A stretch of 64,000 bases of DNA. Source: Anaerolineae bacterium (lineage in GTDB: Bacteria; Chloroflexota; Anaerolineae; 4572-78; J111). The position numbers and the translations under genes were made by a program. The notes under the pieces are model-generated. The model did no database searches. It had not been told where the DNA came from and worked only from the letters and a program-made list of their open reading frames with translations. The DNA lies in the NCBI GenBank assembly GCA_023151115.1, contig JAKLJP010000002.1, positions 355,823 to 419,822 on the forward strand, in the 5' to 3' direction. Positions 59,795 to 64,000 of this stretch are shown here, in pieces; position 1 is the stretch's first letter, and the number at the start of each line of letters is the position of its first letter.

Positions 59795-60289
59795 CTATTT
59801 TTGTATCTTTTCCAGCAGCTCATCAAGGCGAGCATAGGAATCATTCATCCCCTCTTCCATACCCGATTGGAGCATCCCATCCCGATCTGCAACCGACTGG
59901 AAGACTGATTGAACCGTCAGCCTGGTCCGGCCACCCGGCAAGGTTTCAAATCTGGCTGTTTCCAGGGTGACATGTCCCGGTTCCGGCAGACCTTCAAATT
60001 CAAAGGTGCCGATAATTCGCTCCGGGGCTGTAACTTCGTGATTGACGCCGTGAAAGGCATAGGCATTGCCCTCCTTATCTCGGTGGATGTAGCGCCACGA
60101 CCCGCCGCTCTTTGGCTCAAAGGTTTCCAGGGTCATTGTCAAGTCGCGCGGCCCCAACCATTGGACGTACAGCCCTGGGTCGGTGAAGGCCTTGAAAACA
60201 AGCTCTCGCGGCGCATCAAACTCTCTAGTAATGACCATCTCCTGTTTGCCTGGTTCGGCGATAATGCTGGTTTTATTATGTTGTGTCAT
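59795..60289 (-). CDS. SRPBCC/AHSA1-domain protein
   Basis: 164 residues. START-like AHSA1 fold: [22 protein letters not shown] at the N-terminus, [11 protein letters not shown] and the final helix [16 protein letters not shown]. Expected to bind a hydrophobic ligand in the cytoplasm. Its start overlaps the ArsR stop by four bases (ATGA). Together with the PhnB-like gene it forms an ArsR-controlled operon. Confidence 0.9.
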   Translation of the reverse strand: MTQHNKTSIIAEPGKQEMVITREFDAPRELVFKAFTDPGLYVQWLGPRDLTMTLETFEPKSGGSWRYIHRDKEGNAYAFHGVNHEVTAPERIIGTFEFEGLPEPGHVTLETARFETLPGGRTRLTVQSVFQSVADRDGMLQSGMEEGMNDSYARLDELLEKIQK

Positions 60290-60630
60290 GGGTCCTCAGT
60301 CCTTTCTTTTTCTGCTAATATTTTCTTTTTTTCTGCCTCAAGAAGTTGATCCAAAGCCGCAAAGCGCTCATCCCACTGCTGGGTTAGCTGTCTGGCCCAT
60401 TGTTCCAATTCGCCCACTGTCTCCGAATTAATCTGGTAAAGACGCTGCTGCGCTCGTTTTTCCATGCGGACCAAGTTGGCCTCGCGCAGCACTTTGAGAT
60501 GCTGGGAGATTGCCGAGGGAGTGGCTTGAAAATTATCGCTTATCTCCGTAGCCGATAATTGGCCCTCCCGGGCCAGCATCTCCAGGATAAGGCGTCGGGT
60601 TGGATCAGCCAGGGCCGAAAATTTATCCAT
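60286..60630 (-). CDS. ArsR-family transcriptional regulator
   Basis: 114 residues from the ATG at 60630. A frame starting at 60684 would read through the promoter. Winged helix with [14 protein letters not shown], recognition helix [18 protein letters not shown] and wing [13 protein letters not shown]. No metal-binding Cys cluster of the ArsR/SmtB type is seen, so it likely senses something else. A palindrome overlapping its own promoter suggests self-repression. First gene of the operon. Confidence 0.9.
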   Translation of the reverse strand: MDKFSALADPTRRLILEMLAREGQLSATEISDNFQATPSAISQHLKVLREANLVRMEKRAQQRLYQINSETVGELEQWARQLTQQWDERFAALDQLLEAEKKKILAEKERTEDP

Positions 60631-60636
60631 AATAAC

Positions 60637-60665
60637 ATTATACAGTATATACTTAATTAAGTCAA
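60637..60665 (-). promoter_or_regulatory. Promoter and operator of the arsR operon
   Basis: On the minus strand TTGACT (60660-60665) and TATAAT (60637-60642) with a 17-base spacer, close to ideal. The perfect palindrome ACTTAATTAAGT (60651-60662) overlaps the -35 and spacer, as expected for an ArsR-type operator. The remaining gap to 60903 shows no gene or clear repeat. Confidence 0.75.
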
Positions 60666-60903
60666 TACTTAAATAAAAATCCATACCTTAAAAAATAAAG
60701 ACTCTCAAAATTGCGGCAAAAAAAGAACCTTATGAACTATTAAGGCATGCAGTTTGCAACCTTAACCGGCCCTGATAGGAACTATTTTCAGTGAATGACT
60801 CTATGGGAAAGTAACTGAAGCGAAGATTTCTACCCCTTCTTCATTGCTGGGGGAGGGGATGAGCATAACCGGTTTCCGCCGCCATAGTTGAGCAGGCGGT
60901 GGT

Positions 60904-61593
60904 CTATGCTGTGCCTGTCTCTGCTACCAATGACGGACTTATAGCGGGTCTTCGATGCGATTGAGGAATATAAGTGTTTTGTTCGCCCCCGTTTACTCTG
61001 GCCTTTGTGCTAATTCGAGGCTGGCCGTACAACCACCAGTAGATGGACTGAGGATAGGCGGTTTGCCATTCGACCGGCCAGGTAAATTTTCCGGACTGCC
61101 AGTATTGGCGCAATTTGAGGTCAAGCCGTTCCATCTCTTCACAAATATGAGGATCGGGTTGCTCGGCCAGGATACAAAGTTTTTGAAAGATATCCTCAAT
61201 AATAACTCTGTTCTCAACCTCAGCCTCATAACGATTGGTTCCGATCTCTCCCCGGGCCAGTTGCTGGACATATTCACCCCACCCTTGAAGGCGAGCTTCC
61301 AATTCTTGACCTATTTTTCGCTTAAATTCCTCGGTATTGTAATAGAGTATCCGGTCGAAGCAAGCCACAACGATATCTAACCTGTCTTGAGCCGGGACGT
61401 CCAGGACTGTACTGCGCAAGGCCAACAGCCGATTTTGACGCATTAAATAATTACCCGGCGTCGCCGCTGTTAAATCTGTGTAAGAGGTGGGCCAAGGAAA
61501 AGGACCATTGTCCAGATAGGGGGTCAGCTTGCCCACCATCATTTCTATTCGCTTTAAATCTTGCGTTAATTTTTGTTTTCCTGTTGCTAACAT
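60904..61593 (-). CDS. Protein of unknown function
   Basis: 229 residues from the ATG at 61593, with GGAG eight bases upstream. A GTG four codons earlier is possible. Mostly helical and soluble, no signal peptide, rich in Trp and Tyr near the end (WPVEWQTAYPQSIYWWLYGQP). No family recognised. It stands alone between the arsR operon and a family A MITE. Confidence 0.6.
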   Translation of the reverse strand: MLATGKQKLTQDLKRIEMMVGKLTPYLDNGPFPWPTSYTDLTAATPGNYLMRQNRLLALRSTVLDVPAQDRLDIVVACFDRILYYNTEEFKRKIGQELEARLQGWGEYVQQLARGEIGTNRYEAEVENRVIIEDIFQKLCILAEQPDPHICEEMERLDLKLRQYWQSGKFTWPVEWQTAYPQSIYWWLYGQPRISTKARVNGGEQNTYIPQSHRRPAISPSLVAETGTA

Positions 61594-61614
61594 CCTGCTC
61601 TCCACTTTCTTTTT

Positions 61615-61750
61615 ATAACTACTCAGTCATGTCATTTCGAGCGACACGCTACGCAGGGAGCGAGAAATCTCTTATCCGTGGTTTGCAGACAACAGCCGCA
61701 AAGATTTCTCGACTTTCAGCCTCGAAATGACATAAGGGGTGAGTAGTTAC
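61615..61750. mobile_element. MITE family A, copy 7
   Basis: 136 bp from ATAACTACTCA to TGAGTAGTTAC with inner ATGTCATTTCGAG/CTCGAAATGACAT. Exact 8-bp duplication TTCTTTTT (61607-61614, 61751-61758). It is just upstream of the preceding gene's ribosome site. Confidence 0.88.
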
Positions 61751-62185
61751 TTCTTTTTTATTTGCCATTGGCTAAGACAGCTACTTTGGCGTCTTTAGCA
61801 AACAGGCTTGAGGCTGTCTCAAATTCTCAACTTGAAGGGGCAGAAAGCCCCTTTTATCTAACCCGATGTGAAGTGACTTTATAAAGTAATACGCCAAACT
61901 ATTTATTTTTCTACACTTTGGGCCAAAAATTCTTTGCTGGTAAGCAGCAAGTAAAATAGATCTTATCATACACTAGCTATAACAGTTATTTATAAGCCGG
62001 TCAATACCCGACAGAATGATTTTACTACGGCGAAAAGAGCGATATTTTTAATCCTGGTAGTATCAGAATTGGCTAGATTTCTTGACAGCTAGACACTAAC
62101 TGCCAATATCTGTACCTGTCTGACCATTTTGGGGTAAGCAGGAGAATTTCCTATAACCCTATAGGTAAGGTAAGATAGTTTCATA
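61751..62185. other. Intergenic region before the vWA gene
   Basis: No gene seen. A short AAGGGGC/GCCCCTT hairpin with TTAT behind it lies at 61835-61853. AT-rich sequence follows, with CCTATAACCCTATAGG near 62150. No clear ribosome site precedes ATG 62186. Confidence 0.4.
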
Positions 62186-63244
62186 ATGAATCTACTTTGG
62201 CCGTGGTTTCTACTACTACTTTCGCTCATTCCGCTGCTGGTTGCGGTTTATATCTGGCTGTTAAGACGCAAACACCGCTTTGCCGTTCGTTATTCCAGTC
62301 TCAGCCTCATTCGTGAAGCTTTACCTGCCGGGTTGCCCTGGCACTTGCCCTTCGCCTTCTTTTTGTTCAGCTTGACCAGCCTGATGATCGCCCTGGCTCG
62401 GCCAGTTGTCGGCATAGCAGTTCCTCTTAGCCGGACTACGATTATCCTGGCGCTCGATGTTTCCCGCAGCATGTGCGCGACTGACGTGCCCCCCAACCGG
62501 CTGACGGTGGCCCAAGAAGCCGCTCTGGCCTTTATTGAAGATCAGCCGGCGGGGACGCAGGTGGGTATTGTCGCCTTTGCCGGGTTTGCCGAGATTGTGG
62601 TTCCCCCCACCCGGAATAAAGAAATGCTACAAGAGGCCATCAAAGGGTTCAGCACTTCGATTGGGACAACCATCGGCAGCGCAACCCTCAGAGCCATTGA
62701 CGCCCTGGCCCAAATCAATCCGGCAATTGCCCCCAGTGGGGTTAAGCTAGAGACTGGGATAGGTGAACCAGAACTGCCAGAAGCAGGCTACCAGCCGGAC
62801 ATCATCGTACTATTGACCGATGGGGCAAACAGTCAGGGGCCAGACCCACTTGAGGCGGCGCAGCAAGCGGCCCGGCGCGGGGTGCGGGTCTACACCATTG
62901 GCTTTGGCACCTCAGAACCCGGCCAGATTGTCTGCACGCCGCAGCAGTTAGGGGCTGATATTCTGGGCGGCGGATTTGGGAGCGGTTTTGGTGGGGGGGG
63001 CGGCAACTTGCGGCGCTTTCTGGTGATTGATGAACCAACATTGCAGGCCATGGCCGAACTGACCGGCGGCGCTTACTTTCGGGCTGAAAATGCCGACCAG
63101 TTGTTGCAAGTTTTTCTTAATTTGCCAGCTCAAATCACCCTCCAAAAAGAAACTGTGGAAATCAGCGCTGTCTTTTCGGCGCTGGGGGCTATCTTTGTCA
63201 TCGTAGCCGTCGCGTTGTCGCTATGGTGGCATCGGTTTCTGTAA
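62186..63244 (+). CDS. BatA-like vWA membrane protein
   Basis: 352 residues. Two N-terminal membrane helices (about 4-25 and 55-75) frame a short basic loop. The vWA domain at about 85-305 has the MIDAS motif LALDVSRSM, with later Thr and Asp (PAGTQVGIVAFAG, IIVLLTDGAN). A C-terminal helix lies at about 325-348. A Gly/Phe-rich insertion (GGGFGSGFGGGGGN) near 262-276 is unusual. BatA-like proteins usually sit beside a MoxR ATPase and DUF58 gene. Neither is in the window, so this copy is either an orphan or linked to genes outside. Confidence 0.8.
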   Translation: MNLLWPWFLLLLSLIPLLVAVYIWLLRRKHRFAVRYSSLSLIREALPAGLPWHLPFAFFLFSLTSLMIALARPVVGIAVPLSRTTIILALDVSRSMCATDVPPNRLTVAQEAALAFIEDQPAGTQVGIVAFAGFAEIVVPPTRNKEMLQEAIKGFSTSIGTTIGSATLRAIDALAQINPAIAPSGVKLETGIGEPELPEAGYQPDIIVLLTDGANSQGPDPLEAAQQAARRGVRVYTIGFGTSEPGQIVCTPQQLGADILGGGFGSGFGGGGGNLRRFLVIDEPTLQAMAELTGGAYFRAENADQLLQVFLNLPAQITLQKETVEISAVFSALGAIFVIVAVALSLWWHRFL

Positions 63245-63310
63245 ACTAATTGCCTGATTGCTACAACTACCCCTAATCTGGGGGCAGAGGTGAAACACAA
63301 TTAAATGGTC

Positions 63311-63661
63311 TCATTTAATTCGAACAAGACCTCTTCCTCCGGCAGCGGATGATATTTGATAAGTAAGACCAGGCGGCATTCCCGTCGCGTTTGTAGGGAC
63401 AAAGTCAAACTGTTGGCGACCACCGACCAGATGTAAAACCAACAAATTGTCAGAGTTAAAGTTCGACTCGCCTTCCAGTACCGTGATTTGTCCCCAGACC
63501 GTCCTTTGGTCCGCTTCTACGACGACTAACTCATAACGCACTGTAGCGATTTCGTGGGTGCTGCGGTAGACTTTTCCCACACCTATGTAAATTTCGTGAG
63601 TTTTGGTTTTGTCTTGGGCCACTGGTTTTTCCTTTAGCTGGCGATACTTGGTCGTATCCAA
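63311..63661 (-). CDS. Small protein of unknown function
   Basis: 116 residues from TTG 63661, with GGAG seven bases upstream. Beta-rich and soluble: THEIYIGVGKVYRSTHEIA, then VRYELVVVEADQRT and LLVLHLVGGRQQFDFVP. No family recognised and no signal peptide. Convergent with the vWA gene. Codon content looks like a real gene, but confidence is limited by its size. Confidence 0.5.
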   Translation of the reverse strand: MDTTKYRQLKEKPVAQDKTKTHEIYIGVGKVYRSTHEIATVRYELVVVEADQRTVWGQITVLEGESNFNSDNLLVLHLVGGRQQFDFVPTNATGMPPGLTYQISSAAGGRGLVRIK

Positions 63662-63882
63662 TGGATTTCTCCGTTGGTCTAACGGCCAACGCTGGTTAGC
63701 TCACATTCCTCTCTATTCTACCACAAAAATACACTCTAATTGCTTTCAGTTTGGTTGCAACATTATTCAATTTGCAAGATTGGTGAATCTAAGGGTCCAC
63801 CTTATTACGCCCTGGCTCACCTTTTCCATCTTACCCTTTTTACTTCACCTCGTAATCAAAAACCAGGAACATGAGTATTTGT

Positions 63883-63911
63883 TTGGGATAATAGAACATC
63901 TGTACTATAAT
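63883..63911 (+). promoter_or_regulatory. Promoter near the right edge
   Basis: TTGGGA (63883-63888) and TATAAT (63906-63911) with a 17-base spacer, pointing out of the window. The rest of 63662-64000 shows no complete gene. Confidence 0.5.
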
Positions 63912-63987
63912 ATTCTTGTCCATCATGCTTGACAAGTTAAGGAAAGGAGAGATTTGTCAAATCGAGAAAATAACGTAAGTTAAAGGG

Positions 63988-64000
63988 ATGGCCAAACGAA
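63988..64000 (+). CDS. Possible start of a gene cut by the window edge
   Basis: ATG followed by Ala-Lys-Arg at the last bases, 77 bases after a good promoter. An AAAGGG lies directly against the ATG, too close for a normal ribosome site, so the true start may differ. Confidence 0.3.

Noticed and set aside
1..64000. tRNA, rRNA and complete insertion-sequence genes
   Set aside because: I looked for T-loop-like motifs, rRNA signatures and transposase DDE patterns by eye and saw none; a dedicated tRNA and IS search would be decisive.

Overview
The window looks like a chromosomal segment of a Chloroflexota bacterium, most likely of the Anaerolineae/Caldilineae type. This is inferred from gene style, not from a marker gene: PknB-type kinases with long extracellular tails, proteins with Thr/Pro-rich 'TPTPT' linkers, AAA-TM-PD40 fusions, GAF/HisKA_3 kinases, DUF4058 and many palindromic intergenic repeats. 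Base composition is GC-rich apart from a visibly AT-richer restriction-modification pair at 10.8-12.95 kb. I see no rRNA, tRNA, CRISPR array, prophage or complete transposase gene.

Layout. 0-10 kb: a transmembrane Ser/Thr kinase, a GAF histidine kinase, an O-antigen-ligase-like protein, a methyltransferase and an ATPase-TM-PD40 protein. 10-13 kb: DUF4058, an N4-cytosine-type DNA methyltransferase and a Bpu10I-like endonuclease. 13-18 kb: a GT39-like glycosyltransferase and two secreted or anchored low-complexity proteins. 18-23 kb: threonine synthase, an MntA/HepT pair with an AbrB-like protein, aspartate-semialdehyde dehydrogenase and a HAD-like protein. 23-28.5 kb: a ferritin-like protein, pyruvate:ferredoxin oxidoreductase (nifJ) and a divergent dihydroorotate-dehydrogenase-like enzyme. 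29-32 kb: a response regulator, a small membrane protein and a VPS62-like protein. 32.6-36.4 kb: a coupled pair of NLR-like genes, EAD-TIR-ATPase and ATPase-pseudokinase. 36.7-45 kb: a surface protein, a hydrolase, the remains of a large helicase/methylase gene, DUF3800 and its overlapping partner, DUF1294 and SMC. 45-50 kb: DinB/ClbS-like protein, YedZ/MsrQ-like membrane protein, cupin, YdeI-like protein, and a radical-SAM protein whose frame continues through an in-frame UGA into the tail Cys-Sec-Ala-Glu-Pro. 50-57 kb: two phosphorelay kinases and a LysM-SCP2 protein. 58-64 kb: an M48 protease, an arsR-AHSA1-PhnB operon, a vWA protein and unknowns.

The strongest finding is that the radical-SAM gene at 48.7 kb is a selenoprotein gene with a bacterial-SECIS-like hairpin. 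The second is the NLR-like pair at 32.6-36.4 kb, in which the C-terminal kinase has lost its catalytic Asp. The third is the repeat landscape: at least three families of small non-autonomous palindromic elements, several with exact target-site duplications (8 bp, 5 bp and about 9 bp). It also has a class of hairpins built from tandem short 'words', found between genes, at gene ends and, in-frame, inside genes. Two 8-bp-TSD insertions sit exactly at formerly tight operon junctions, and the pre-insertion sequence can be reconstructed from the duplication.
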